NCBI GenBank assembly: GCA_013339895.1
Contig: JABACO010000002.1
Location: 12,776,192-12,840,191, forward strand
Direction: 5' to 3'
Source of the DNA: Ephydatia muelleri
Taxonomy: Eukaryota > Porifera > Demospongiae > Spongillida > Spongillidae
DNA: 64,000 nucleotides
Shown here piece after piece: positions 44,443-56,929 of the stretch; position 1 is the stretch's first letter; every line of letters begins with the position of its first letter. The translations under genes were made by a program, and so were the position numbers. The notes beneath the pieces are model-generated. The model had not been told where the DNA came from. It searched no databases and saw only the letters and a program-made list of their open reading frames with translations.

Positions 44443-45429
44443 TCCTTCACCTCCCCTCACCCCCTCCTCATCCCCTCCCCTCCCCTCCCTGCCCCCTCCC
44501 CTCCCCTCCCTGCCCCCTCCCCTCCCCTCCCTGCCCCCTCCCCTCCCCTCCCTGCCCCTCCCCTCCCCTCCTGCCCCTCCTCCCTCCTGCCCCTCCCTCC
44601 TGCCCCCTCCCCTCCCTGCCCCCGTCCCCTCCCTCTGCCCCCTCCCCTCCCCTCCCCTGCCCTCCCTGCCCCCCCCTCCCCTACCTGCCCTGCCCCCTCC
44701 CCTCCCCTCCCTGCCCCCCCCATCCCTCCCTTCCCCCTCCCCTCGCCCTCCCTTCCCCCTCCCCTCCCCTCCCTGCCCCCTCCCCTCCCCTCCCTTCCCC
44801 CTCCCCTCCCCTCCCTTCCCCCCCTCCCTCCCCTCCCTGCCCCCTCCCCTCCCCTCCCTTTCCCCTCCCCCCTCCCCTCCCTGCCCCCCCCTCCCTCCCC
44901 TCCCTGCCCCCTCCCCCCCCTCCCTTCCCCCCCAAGTCCCCTCCCTCCCTTCCCCCTCCCCTCCCTCCCTCCCCTCCCCTCCTCCTCCCTATCCCCCTCT
45001 CCCTCCCCTCCCTCCCCTCCTCCCCTGCCCCCCCCCTCCCCTCCTGCCCCCTCCCCTCCCCCTCCGCCCCCTCCCTCCCCCGTCCCCTCCCCCTCCCTCC
45101 CCCCTCCCCAGTCCCTCCCCCGCCCCCATCCCCTCCCCTCCCTGATCCCCTCCCCTCCTTCCGGTGCCCCCTTCCCCTCCCCTTGCCCCCCTCCCTCCTC
45201 CCCTGCCATCCCCCTCCCCTCCCTTCCCCTCCCTCCCCTCCCCTCCCTTCCCGCAACCCCTGCCCCCTTCCCTCTCCCCCTCCCTCCTTCCCACCTCCCC
45301 TCCCCTGCCCTTCCCCTCCCCTCCCCTCCCTTCCCCCTCCCCTCCCCTCCCTCGCCTCCCCCCTCCCCTCCCCTCCCTGCCCCTCCCCTCCCCTCCCTGC
45401 CCCCTCCCCCTCCCCTCCCTGCCCCTCCC
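44443..45429. repeat. Polypyrimidine satellite (CCCCTCCCCTCCCTG)n
   Basis: Nearly 1 kb of C/T with a ~15-20 base periodicity, mostly CCCCTCCCCTCCCTGCC. It runs straight into the N gap, so the array is longer than shown. The complementary strand is dense in G runs. Long open frames here are artefacts of composition. Confidence 0.95.
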
Positions 45430-46429
45430 NNNNNNNNNNNNNNNNNNNNNNNNNNNNNNNNNNNNNNNNNNNNNNNNNNNNNNNNNNNNNNNNNNNNNNN
45501 NNNNNNNNNNNNNNNNNNNNNNNNNNNNNNNNNNNNNNNNNNNNNNNNNNNNNNNNNNNNNNNNNNNNNNNNNNNNNNNNNNNNNNNNNNNNNNNNNNNN
45601 NNNNNNNNNNNNNNNNNNNNNNNNNNNNNNNNNNNNNNNNNNNNNNNNNNNNNNNNNNNNNNNNNNNNNNNNNNNNNNNNNNNNNNNNNNNNNNNNNNNN
45701 NNNNNNNNNNNNNNNNNNNNNNNNNNNNNNNNNNNNNNNNNNNNNNNNNNNNNNNNNNNNNNNNNNNNNNNNNNNNNNNNNNNNNNNNNNNNNNNNNNNN
45801 NNNNNNNNNNNNNNNNNNNNNNNNNNNNNNNNNNNNNNNNNNNNNNNNNNNNNNNNNNNNNNNNNNNNNNNNNNNNNNNNNNNNNNNNNNNNNNNNNNNN
45901 NNNNNNNNNNNNNNNNNNNNNNNNNNNNNNNNNNNNNNNNNNNNNNNNNNNNNNNNNNNNNNNNNNNNNNNNNNNNNNNNNNNNNNNNNNNNNNNNNNNN
46001 NNNNNNNNNNNNNNNNNNNNNNNNNNNNNNNNNNNNNNNNNNNNNNNNNNNNNNNNNNNNNNNNNNNNNNNNNNNNNNNNNNNNNNNNNNNNNNNNNNNN
46101 NNNNNNNNNNNNNNNNNNNNNNNNNNNNNNNNNNNNNNNNNNNNNNNNNNNNNNNNNNNNNNNNNNNNNNNNNNNNNNNNNNNNNNNNNNNNNNNNNNNN
46201 NNNNNNNNNNNNNNNNNNNNNNNNNNNNNNNNNNNNNNNNNNNNNNNNNNNNNNNNNNNNNNNNNNNNNNNNNNNNNNNNNNNNNNNNNNNNNNNNNNNN
46301 NNNNNNNNNNNNNNNNNNNNNNNNNNNNNNNNNNNNNNNNNNNNNNNNNNNNNNNNNNNNNNNNNNNNNNNNNNNNNNNNNNNNNNNNNNNNNNNNNNNN
46401 NNNNNNNNNNNNNNNNNNNNNNNNNNNNN
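45430..46429. other. Assembly gap, 1,000 N
   Basis: Exactly 1,000 undetermined bases, which suggests a conventional placeholder size. The left side is the polypyrimidine satellite. Confidence 0.99.
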
Positions 46430-46527
46430 GTGGAAGAGGGGTGAGGAGTGAGTGGAACAGTGACAACATTCTCTGTAGGCCTCCATTGCTGGAACTGGAC
46501 ACATGTGCCTGCCTTTGATACGCTAAA

Positions 46528-46715
46528 CACACCTGCCCATCTGGTTGGTTTTGGACCACTTGATGAAGAAGTGCATGCCCTCCGGACCAGCAGACATCTT
46601 GCCTGGTAGGTTGAAACCTAGTGTCAAAACTCTGATTGAGTAAATTCACTGAGCCTGAGGTGGATGACTCCAGATGGTCAGTCTCAACATTGGGTTCCTG
46701 GACCCTGCTGTTCTT
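46528..46715 (-). other. Possible exon of the third coiled-coil paralogue
   Basis: An open minus-strand stretch (SRVQEPNVETDHLESSTSGS...ALLHQVVQNQ) ends at a good donor, GGGCAG|GTGTGT, near 46529. It might be a serine-rich linker exon of a gene interrupted by the gap. There is no family match, so this is tentative. Confidence 0.25.
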
Positions 46716-47295
46716 CACCAGTACAAAAAAAATAGATACAGGATTGTCATCTCCATAGAAACAGTCCCAAACAGACTTTTAAAACAGAGCTCTCTTATTG
46801 AACCCTAGAACAACAAAGTACCAGGACATTATGCAACAGACTAAAATGCCTCTACCACTAGGCCAAAGGCTTTGCATCAGGCCACTCACCCCCCTCCCAT
46901 CATGTACTTGATTGTCATCAGGACTAATGCTCCCATGCATGCCATCACCATCGCTGCACACAATGTGTGGCTTGTATATAGGTGCTACACATATAAAGTG
47001 TGTGCTTTTAAGACATAGGTACACAGTTTGTTCTCTTAGAAATGGAAGTTACCAGGCAGCCTAACATCAGATTAGCTAACCACAGTTTACATAGCATACA
47101 ATGGACCTACCACATAATGAAATTATCTTCAAGGGCCATACAATTGTAATTCAGTACATGCATGTACTTGTGCAACTGTCCAGGTGTTTGTAGGTTTTAG
47201 TCAACTTCAATTCCATCTGAATAGTTATCCTCATCTTCACTCTCCTCATCTTTGCCTACGTGTTCATCACCACCTGTACCACCCTGGACCTAAAA

Positions 47296-47460
47296 TGTAC
47301 CTAACTGTACATAGGCCTATACTAGTACCCTGGACCTATGTAGGCCTATCCTGGACCTACATGTACATGTACCTACATAGGCCTACCCTGGACCTACATG
47401 TACCTACATAGGCCTACCCTGGACCTACGTACCTACATAGGTCTACCCTGGACCTACTGT
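47296..47460. repeat. ~30-bp minisatellite
   Basis: Repeats of CCCTGGACCTACATGTACCT plus ACATAGGCCTA with length variants, about five copies. Confidence 0.8.
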
Positions 47461-47589
47461 TCTCAGAGAAAAACTGCTACATGTACTTGTACCCCATGCA
47501 GGCAGTCTAACATCAGATTAGGCTAATTACAGTTTACATAGCACACAATTGTAAGGTCAAGCTATAGGTCTATACTAGTACACTTGTAA

Positions 47590-47591
47590 GC

Positions 47592-47678
<87 letters not shown>

Positions 47679-47720
47679 ACGCACGCACACGCACACACAG
47701 TACAAACACACACACACACT
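47590..47720. repeat. (AC)n microsatellite
   Basis: About 130 bases of AC with a few A, G and CAGT interruptions towards the right end. Confidence 0.9.
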
Positions 47721-48579
47721 AACAACACACACAGCTCATAGTCTTACTCTGTTCTGGCTTCACAAACAACTTAGTTTTGCATTCAAGCAAAGGGCTCCTG
47801 AATTGTAGAAATTTTGTCCATAGTATTTTACAACTGAGGGAGTGGGTGCCATGACGCGAGTTCGTGTCTCGAAAATGTCGCTTCGCGCCACGACTAACCT
47901 GATGCGTGTGAAACACAAGTATGCTCGAGTCACGCACGGGTATCACTCGTGACCCGCGCACGCGTGTGTCAAGAAGCTACGTCTGGATGGTACTGTATGC
48001 GCGATTTATACAACCGATCCCGATCGCATCGGGTAAGATCGCATAGTAACTCAACTGGTAGAAAACCTTTTTGGGCAGCGCGATGAGAGGTCTGGGACCG
48101 ATTTCATGCCATCAAAAAACTGAAGGAGGGCCACACTTCAACTACACAGCATTATCTGTATGGTACTATCCGCACGTGAGTCAATTTTGAGGGCACGAGA
48201 TGGAGGAACGTACAGATTCAACATGAAATGCTTCTCCCGGGTATGGAAGCCGATTTTTCAATACGAAGGCTTAGTTTTTAGTACATTTTATAGTTCTTCG
48301 ATGTACAAGCTATATTATTTTCAAATATCAAAATCGTAAATCGTAAAGGTATTGACACAAATGACCGTGGAATATTGTAATGAGAAACCCTTCTCATTGA
48401 CTACCTGTACATTTGGGGACAATGTTATGACAATCCTAGGGAAGCCCCAGCTTAAATAGGAAAAATACGGCGACACCACTAAAATCATAACAAATGTAGT
48501 GTACTAATATTTTCAAATTTCAAATCCTGGGAAAAATCTGGCGTCCTTGGTATACAACTAACCCTATGGGAAGGTATAC

Positions 48580-51500
48580 GGGAATATTCGGTGATTCGCA
48601 AACCGCGAGTAAATTATTCTGACTTTTGACCGCTCATTTCTGGATATGGCCCCACAAGTGAAAGAAAAATCATTAAGTATTTCTTCAAGCTTTTCTCTTT
48701 CTGATGCCAACAATCTTTGTTTAGAGTACAATAACCTCCACATATTACATTCCTCACACTGTAGCATCATATCCACATTCTTTACATGCCTCAAGCTTGA
48801 AGCAAATGGAAGTGTCTTCCTACGCTTTTTTTTTTGTTTCAAAGATGGGCAGTAATCCTCAGAAGTTTTGGTTCCATATAAACTTGGAATTGTCCATCTG
48901 AATGAGGAATAGGGTCAGGTATCCACTTTAACTGACTGAATATGTCCCTTGGTAGATTAGGAGGCTTGCATATATTGCATGCTGCATCTCCACATTTCTT
49001 AACTTGGAAACTGTACTTTCGCTCAGTACAATGAAGTGATACAAACTTTGTAAGCAGTGGTAAGCCCTTTAATGATGCATGCTTTTGTTATAGATTCCAT
49101 TGATGAAATGGGTTCTATTATATTTAACATACTCATCATTTCACCAATCATTTCTTCACTAGCTGCATTTAGAATGGTAAACTTTTCCTCTTTCAACTCA
49201 AGTCGTCCAAACAGCATAGCAAGAAGTGACTTAACATGCGAAACACTGTCAATGGCCATTGACTTAAAATCTGCACTCTCAGTTGCCTTTTTTCTCAGAT
49301 CCTTCAAACTTTTACATAGCTGAGCAGTTTTTTCAATTTCATCATCCATTTCTCCCTCATAAGTCCCACACACTGTAAACCAAGATTCAAAGTGGACATA
49401 ATCCTCTCAACAGGATTGCTCCATGAGTGACAGGGAGCTGTACGTGCAGCACACAGGAAATCGAGATCATGTTTTAAAAATAATGCTATGAGAGCTAGTT
49501 GTACTGATAGGAACGTGACACGGTGATCAGGCCCTCCATCAGTATACAATAATACAATCTTTTTCTCCTGCTGCATGCAAGCTACTGAGAATAGAAGAAC
49601 GTTCAGTCATATGACGAATTGGTGATGAAGATTCAAATGCTGCATCTTTCAATGAAACATAAACCTTCCCACGATACCAAGATTCTGTGATGTCTTGTGG
49701 TATATTGTTCATCAATACTACACTTGGAATCATACTGAACTTGGTGAAGTCATGATCAGCAACATCAAAACTACTTCCCACTTTCACCATTACTCTTCTA
49801 CCACGCTCTGCTGCTGCCACAAGGAAGCCTGGCTCACCAATCTTCATTCGATGTTTATTATCCAAACAAAACATGAGAATGTTCTCTGAATCTAATAGCA
49901 AACTCTTTAATATTGCTGCAGTGTAATGAGCATCTTCATGGGTTTTGCTAAATTGCCTTGCCTGAACCATAAATCGAATGTTCAATCGACCAGTGTACTG
50001 TAGAGCAGTCTTTGCTGTTTTGCACTTTGGCCAAAACTGCAGTCTGATCCATTCATCACTAGGGATTAGTGTTCCTTCTGCACATCGAGCTTTGACCTGC
50101 TCTCGAAAGTCACGAATGGAAATTGCTATTGAGAGATGAGTGACAACTGAATGCCTTCTATCATCAACAGCTGTCCCTACACCTTCATTAATATAAGTTG
50201 CTGCCACGTTCCAAAATACATTGTACTTAGTCTTTTTTTCAGGATTCTTCAATTCTCGCAAATCAAAGATGGTACCAGGTTCTTCAGGTTCCATTTCAAT
50301 GAATTGCTTTACCCTTAGATCAAGTTCAGCTTCTTCTGCAGTGTTTGCTACTGATGCATGACCCGTTAGATCACAATAAAAGTAACGCAAAACTGATGGC
50401 TTTATAGAGGGTGAAATTTGTCTAAACTTGGTGAACATTGCTCGACGCATTGCTCGTGTTTGAAATGTTGGTACATTATTTTCAATGAGATAAACAACTT
50501 GTTGACTATGGGAAAATGCATCTGACATACTTTCAGCTTCAGATATTCGCCAAATAAAGTGCAAATTACCCTTATTGTTTTCAGGTGTATGTGAACATAG
50601 TATAGTGGGAAATTTTAAACCATTTTTTTGCAAGCTTTGCAAATAATGATATCTATTTCGTGGATCATCTGGACACAGATCATTTAAAAACAAATATTCA
50701 TATTCATTCATGTTTTTCAAAATACTGTTTAGCTGCAAAAATAAAGGAAATACAGATCTTGTTGAAACAATGTATTTAATTTGCATAGATTCTGATATAT
50801 CCCTTACAGAGATTGGCAATGTGTGATTAACTTTAACCTTTTTAACTTGACTGTCTAGATATTCTGCATACTGCAATATGCTACAAGCAAGTGACTGAAC
50901 TTCACTGAAGTATTTTGACCATGGCTCACTCTTTCAATAATTTCCCTGTAATATGTCAAACAAGGAAGATGAAATTGCATGAAGTGACTGGCTGCACAAA
51001 TCATTTAGTTTCCTCTTTGCATGTTTGGACTTCTCTGGTAAATTATATCCACAAAATGATTCAAACGTTGATGAAACTGGACAAAACCGTGCTGTCATTG
51101 TATCCTGATGACCATCTATAGTCCACAGGCAATAACACAAAACACTTACAAAATTTAAAGATGACTCTTCCTTACCAACCAGCTCATTAGCCTGAAGAAA
51201 GTCAACAAGGTCATTAAAGAGCTCATCCTTCCTATTTTTAACTAGCTCTAGCTTTTTGGTATAACATGCATTACATCTGGCTGGACTGGCCATCAGTACA
51301 TCAAATGCATTTCTACAGACGGCAACGCTAGTGGTTTGCGGTGCAAGCACACATCGTACCTTTTCTACATGGTATCTGAGAAATCCACCAAACATGTTTG
51401 CTGCAATACGCAGTGGAACATTCAGCTCAATGTTGTCGAGTACCTCCTTTGAACGTCCAAGAAGTGCCCCACGAAGAATCCACTTCTCAGCCGGTCCTCT

Positions 51501-51647
51501 ACTGCCGGTTGGCAAATATTTTTGCACTGTTGATACAAAATATTGTTCAACAGTGCGTTCAGCCACATTTTCTGCCGAAATTGTCCACGGAACGACAAGA
51601 CTGTTGCTAGAAACACACAAAACGCTGCAATTGATCAATACTTCCAT
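48580..51647 (-). pseudogene. DDE-transposase-like gene, degraded
   Basis: About 1,000 codons read through the same family across four blocks, starting at an ATG at 51647. One in-frame TGA lies near 50931 and frameshifts lie near 49565 (an A5 run), 49350 and 49020. Candidate catalytic residues are Asp in FCLDNKHRMKIGEPG (~49860), Asp in LYTDGGPDHR (~49540) and Glu in SNPVERIMSTLN (~49420). The C-terminal part has cysteine clusters, KCGDAACNICKPPNLP (~48985) and LQCEECNMWRLLYSK (~48760). I recognise this as a repetitive transposase-like family of early animals but cannot assign a named superfamily. No terminal repeats were found. Confidence 0.65.
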
Positions 51648-52169
51648 TTTGAAAGGTTAATTAAACTCATTACGCATGCGCAGTGGCGCGGTTTCTGAAA
51701 ATCGGCAGTTTTCAATAATAGATGCGGGCGGGGGATGAGAAACAGGATTACCACTTGGAGTGGCCTAATACATGAACATGCACCCATGCTGGCTCACACA
51801 GTCTCCTGCACTTGTGCACACACTTGAATTGTTGCGTATATAAACCTGTGCACCATCGTATGGCATATTCTTATGCACAACACCCACACTCACGTACAGT
51901 ACATGTGGCACACAATAAACCAGTCTGATGATGATGACACACTTTTACACCACACTTTGTCACATGCACGGGATCTATTCCATTTAACTGTGTGCATTTT
52001 TTGAGTGGGTTTATGTACTGTGCCACTCTCTTAGTTTTTCCCCTGCATTGTTGCCTGTAGAAGCATTCCTTACAACAACTCCTCTCTGTGCAGGCTGGGT
52101 TTCCCATATAAATGGTTCTTCGTACTTGACATAGAGCTCTCACACGTACATAAGTATGTGTAGCTACAT

Positions 52170-52440
52170 GCAGCGTCCCATAGGATTGGACGACTGTACG
52201 TGCATCGTGTGCTCATAGGATTGGTCCTCTATTTGTGCATCCGATCCCCGTAGGGTTGGTCCTTTGTACACACAGGTACCCTCGTGTCCCTATAGCATTG
52301 TTCTTTTGTACATGCATTGTGTCCCCATAGGCCCATATGATTAGTCCTTTGTATGTACATTTTGTTCTTGTATATTGATCCTCTGTGTCCCAATGGTTTG
52401 GTCCTTTGTGCTTGCATACACTGTACATCACTGTATACAT
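52170..52440. repeat. ~40-bp diverged tandem repeat
   Basis: Several copies of a unit around CCCATAGGATTGGTCCTTTG TACATGCAT. Inverted, shorter versions occur at 56040-56160, and related sequence near 53710-53800. Confidence 0.7.
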
Positions 52441-53084
52441 GCATGTGCAAAGAATAACACTATATTTACCACAACATGCCTATATATTCCTATGCACTCA
52501 CATAATCTTTCTCTAGTAGAGAAGTGTGTAATAAAGCTTTCTTATTTTGCATAACCCTTGCTCAACTTGCTCAACTTCTCATCATTCTTTATGCCTCAAC
52601 TATTGCTGCTTATGCTGACTTCGTCTCTTTTTGCCCGCACCATATGGAGTGCGTGAACATGCCCTTATACTGGGTCACACACCCTTATGCATGTGTATAC
52701 GTTGTGCAAATAGCACTGTACAATTCTTGAGCACATCACTTGCACACACACACACACATATAAATACAACACTTATGCACCGTGACACATATGGCAACAT
52801 TATAACACACTCTAATAATGATGGTACATCCAAATACATTCAAGTGTAAGGTCTGCCTCTCTGAACGTTTCCTCTGCACAGCGTTCTATTCGATGAACAG
52901 ATTAAGAGGCAACTGATTCTATTCTCAATTTCTGTACCCTGCTTTCGTACTCACTGTGGTTTTCCTCTGCATTGTTGCTTGTAGTCTTCTCTAAAAGTAT
53001 ACTTTTTCCCTCAGTTACACTCACCATCTAGCACTGTATGTTTCACCTGTAAAAGCGTTTGGGACAGCAGAATTGTTTACAAGG

Positions 53085-53585
53085 TATGTCTGTGTAAACT
53101 TACCACGGGCCCTGACCCACCACAATCAGCAATGATAGGTAGGTACAATAATTTTCATCGCCAAAGGTAACAGTCTAACCTTACAGGCCAACAGTACAAT
53201 GTTGCATCACCAGTAAATAAGTTTGAATGCAGGGAATTCAACGAGTGTTATTACACTCCACTGTTCCTGGCCTAGCCTTCTCACAATTAGTACAAAGTAT
53301 TGTGCTTCCCATTCCGCTCTTGCTATACCCTTCTAGGAGTACTTGGACACTCACTTCATTCCTGCATACAACTAGTGTGACCTGCAACACTGTGTGCTGC
53401 CTCTTCACGGTGCACCACGCATGTAAAGTTTATTGTTATTAATTTTTTGAAGGGCGATGGTCCTGCATGGGCTGTGTTGTTCCTGCATGGCCTGTGGCAA
53501 TGCATTTTATTGTAGCTACCCTATCCTGCAGATTGTGGTAGGTCAGGGCCCCTGGTAGGTTTACACAGACATAAGTAGCAAGTTA
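53085..53585. mobile_element. ~500-bp non-autonomous element with inverted repeats
   Basis: GTCTGTGTAAACTTACCACG and GGGCCCTGACCCACCACAAT at the left reappear inverted at 53530-53580 (ATTGTGGTAGGTCAGGGCCC, GGTTTACACAGAC). Terminal repeats are ~50 bases. No coding capacity. Confidence 0.7.
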
Positions 53586-53909
53586 AAGTTTAATATTCAT
53601 TATCCAACTCTGCACCTCTCTAAGAAAAACATAAAAAAATAAAAAAGCCTCTTACATGCTGACCCATGGAATCCCTTATGACTTGTCCTCTATTCTCTTT
53701 AATTGTCTCAAGCAGTCCTATTGGGATATGATGTATATGTACAAAGGACCAGTCCTATGGGACACTACAGTGTACGTGATGTGTACCTACATGTATGTCC
53801 CTCATGAGCTGTTCAATAGAATAGATCAAGAATACATGTGCAGAGAACACATTCAGTGTACCATCATTAGAGTGTTATTGTTTGTGCCACATGTATATAT
53901 GTGTAAGTG

Positions 53910-53911
53910 TA

Positions 53912-53938
<27 letters not shown>
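53910..53938. repeat. (GT)n microsatellite
   Basis: Short GT run. Confidence 0.85.
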
Positions 53939-53944
<6 letters not shown>

Positions 53945-54073
53945 GATTTGTGTATGTTGTGAATAGGTTGCATGATTTAAGCGGAGAAACAGAGTCAGTG
54001 TATGCCAATGCCGTCAAGCAGCCAGGTAACCCAGGCCTTGTCAGGGTGAAGGCGTAAGTTGTTAGATAACAGT

Positions 54074-54955
54074 ATCATAGAGTGGTGTGAGCTCACTGGT
54101 CGTAGAGTGGTGTGAGTTCGCTGGTCGTAGAGTGGTGTGAGCTCGCTGGTCATAGAGTGGTGTGTGCTCGCTGGTCATAGAGGGGTGTGAGCTTGCTGGT
54201 CATAGAGTGATGTGAGCTCGCTGGTCGTAGAGTGGTTTGAGCTCACTGGTCGCAGAGTGGTGTGAGCTCGCTGTTTGCAGTGTGGTGTGAGCTTGCTAGT
54301 CGTAGAATGGTGTGAGCTTGCTGGTCGTAGAGGTGTGAGCTTGCTGGTCATTGAGTGATGTGAGCTCGCTGGTCATAGAGTGGTGTGAGCTAGCTGGTTG
54401 TAGAGTGGTGTGAGCTCGCTGGTCGTAGAATGGTGTGAGTTCGCTGGTCGTAGATTGGTGTGAGCTCGCTGGTCATAGAGCGGTGTGAATTCTGGTCGTA
54501 GAGTGGTGTGAGCTCGCTGGTCATAGAGTGGTGTGAATTCTGGTCGTAGAGTGGTGTGAGCTCACTGGTCATAGAGTGGTGTGAGTTTCACTGGTCGTAG
54601 ATTGGTGTGAGATTGCTGATCAGCGATCTCACACCAATCTACGACCAGCGAGCTCACACCATTCTACGACTAGCGAGCTCACACCACTCTACAAGCAGCG
54701 AGCTCACATCACTCTACGACCAGTGAGCTCACACCACTCTACGACCAGCGAGCTCACACCACTCTATGACCAGCAAGCTCACACCACTCTACGAACAATG
54801 AGCTCACACCACTCTACGATCAATCGTAGAGTGGTGTGAGCTTGCTGTTCGTAGAGTGGTGTGAGTTCACTGGGCATAAAGTGGTGTGAGTTCACTGGTC
54901 ATAGAGTAGTGTGACTTAACTGGTCATAGAGTGGTGTGAACTCACTGGAGATCAC
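54074..54955. repeat. 25-bp minisatellite with two orientation switches
   Basis: The unit GTAGAGTGGTGTGAGCTCGC plus TGGTC runs forward over 54074-54619, inverted over 54620-54820, and forward again over 54823-54955. The switch points are palindromic: GCTGATCAGC near 54619 and CTACGATCAATCGTAG near 54822. About 35 units in total, with substitutions and short units. Confidence 0.9.
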
Positions 54956-55880
54956 GGGGCCAGTGGTGCAGCACATGGCCAGGCCTTGGCAGAGTGCTCT
55001 CCACCACAGCCTGGGACCCAGCACCTGTGGGTGGCTCGCTCCGTGTGTACCAGATGGTGGAGTAGGCCTGCTGGTGTGGTGGTGAGCCTGCTTGGAACTG
55101 GCTGTTGCCATGCATGAAAGGGCTGATGTGTGACACACCACACCAGCACGTCCTCCTTCAACACGTCCCAGTGGAGGTTATGCAGCTTGTCCATAGCTGC
55201 GGCCTGCCAAAAGAGCTGTCATACTACAAGGCTGCTGCCATCAGGTACGAAGAGCTGGCAGATGATGTGTTGGTACTTCACCAGCTCAAGAGCAGTTTGG
55301 GCGCAATCTGAATGCAATATGTTTCAGGCTTTCATCCAGGAGCTGAGAACTGAGACCTGTCACCTGGTGCTGCTCTTCTTAGCCACCTGGCCAACTAGCA
55401 ACCCGTCATCTAATAGGGGAAGGAGTTGGTCTACTGAGCCGTAGTCAAGGCTATGACTGGAGTGCTGCACACATGAAATTACTTTTATATGGATGCAAAC
55501 CTGTGAACATATCAACAACAGTTTGGGATGATTTTTGATTGGATAAGGGTTTTATGCATTGGGCACTAATCCCAAGCTTAGGATTGGTTAGGATCATTCA
55601 TTGAATGCATCTGTAGAAACATATGCTTACATCTCAGCCTTAACAGTGGACATGCACTGTACCTAGTACCCAAAGAAAGCTTAGTAATACTATGACATAG
55701 ACTGGTCATGTGCATTAAACTTGCTTTACTACACCTGTACCTAAACTCTACCTTAGGGCGCGGCGCATTCATGTACTCTGTGTGAGCTGAAAATTGTGTG
55801 GGCAAAAGGAGACCAAAGTTACTGTGAAGTGGTACAGATGCCACATAGCTGAGTGGGGAAGGGGGGGGGGGGGGGTATAA
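54956..55880. other. Stretch without a recognised gene
   Basis: Open frames on both strands between 54960 and 55440 are GC-richer than the surroundings and could be an old exon or repeat, but I recognise no family. A short G run lies at ~55859-55874. Confidence 0.4.
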
Positions 55881-56929
55881 AGAATGATGAGCAGATGAGC
55901 AATACGACAAATAGGAAAGCTTTATTACACGTTTCTCCACTGTCGAGAGAAAGATTATGTGAGTGCATAGGAACTTTACACATGTTGTGGTAAAATACAG
56001 TTATTCTTTGCAACATGTACAATGTATGTGTACCTCTAGAGGACTATGAAGACATGATGTATGTACAAATAATCAATCCTATGGTCACTATGCACACATA
56101 GAGGGCCAATCCTTTGGGGACATGATGCACGTACAGTGGGCCAATCCTATATGTCGCCACATACCTATGTACATGTGAGGGCTCTATGTCATGTAGGAAG
56201 AACCATTTATATGGGAAACTCAGCCTGCACAGAGAGGAATAGTTATAAGGAATGCTTCTACAGGCAACAATGCCAAGGATTAAACTAAGAGAGTACAGAA
56301 GCTCAGTGCATAAACCCCCTCAAAAATGCACACAGTTAAATGGTAGAATGCACGTGCATGTGGTGTGGGAGTGCATGTGTCATCATCATCAGACTGGTTT
56401 ATTGTGTGCCACAAGTACTGTATTCGTGAGTGTTGTGATAAGAATATGTCATACGATGGTGTACAGGTTTAAATACGCAACAATGCAAGTGTGTGCACAA
56501 ATGCATAAAGGTGTGCATGTGAGCCAGCATGAGTGCACTGATGTTCATGTGAAAGTTGACATTGCAAGCGTAGCTGAGTGGGTGTGACAATGATTTTAGC
56601 AAGGGCTACAGCAAATAGGAAAGCTTTATTGCATGACTAGAGGATGATGCAAGTGCGTAGCAAATACATGTATAGCCTTACGCGAGCCATGTTGAATTCG
56701 GCCATCTGCAACGTGGGAGGCGCAAGATTACTGCAATTAACCATTCGACTCAATCCATTAATTTGGTACGATCGTCTTGCCAAGCGAGACGTCTTCTTCT
56801 TTTTCTTCTTTGAATTGTCGCTGCATGGGTGTTGCGAACGGCTAGCTTCGTTTTAGGCAGAGTATGGGTGGAGAATGGGCGGAACAAAGAAAGTTATCGA
56901 AATTTATTGTGGATTGGGAGAATGGAACG

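Larger units (their letters stand above)
46720..48570. other. Repeat-rich stretch without a recognised gene
   Basis: Contains a minisatellite (47296-47460) framed by a direct repeat (47050-47110 and 47498-47556, sharing CAGCCTAACATCAGATTAG-like sequence) and a long (AC)n tract. Nothing coding seen. Confidence 0.6.
51770..56565. mobile_element. ~4.8-kb structure bounded by ~700-bp inverted repeats
   Basis: 51770-52550 and 55880-56565 are inverted copies. Shared blocks include the CATGCTGGCTCACA area, CACAATAAACCAGTCTGATG, TTTAACTGTGTGCAT, GTTGCCTGTAGAAGCATTCC, GGTTCTTC and GTAATAAAGCTTTC. They differ by substitutions and by the number of ~40-bp internal units. The interior (52551-55879) holds a smaller inverted-repeat element and an orientation-switching minisatellite, but no recognisable transposase. 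It could be a non-autonomous long-TIR element or two unrelated insertions of one repeat. Confidence 0.6.

Noticed and set aside
44395-46718. Very long open frames on both strands across the C/T-rich array and the N gap
   Set aside because: They exist only because the satellite lacks stops and the gap is unread; proline- or glycine-only composition is not a protein.
51130-51200. A tiny GTAAGT...ATAG intron in the transposase-like gene
   Set aside because: Its 34-base length would break the reading frame, which is continuous on both sides when it is retained.
54960-55440. Possible gene on either strand
   Set aside because: Overlapping frames on both strands, no start or splice support and no family resemblance.
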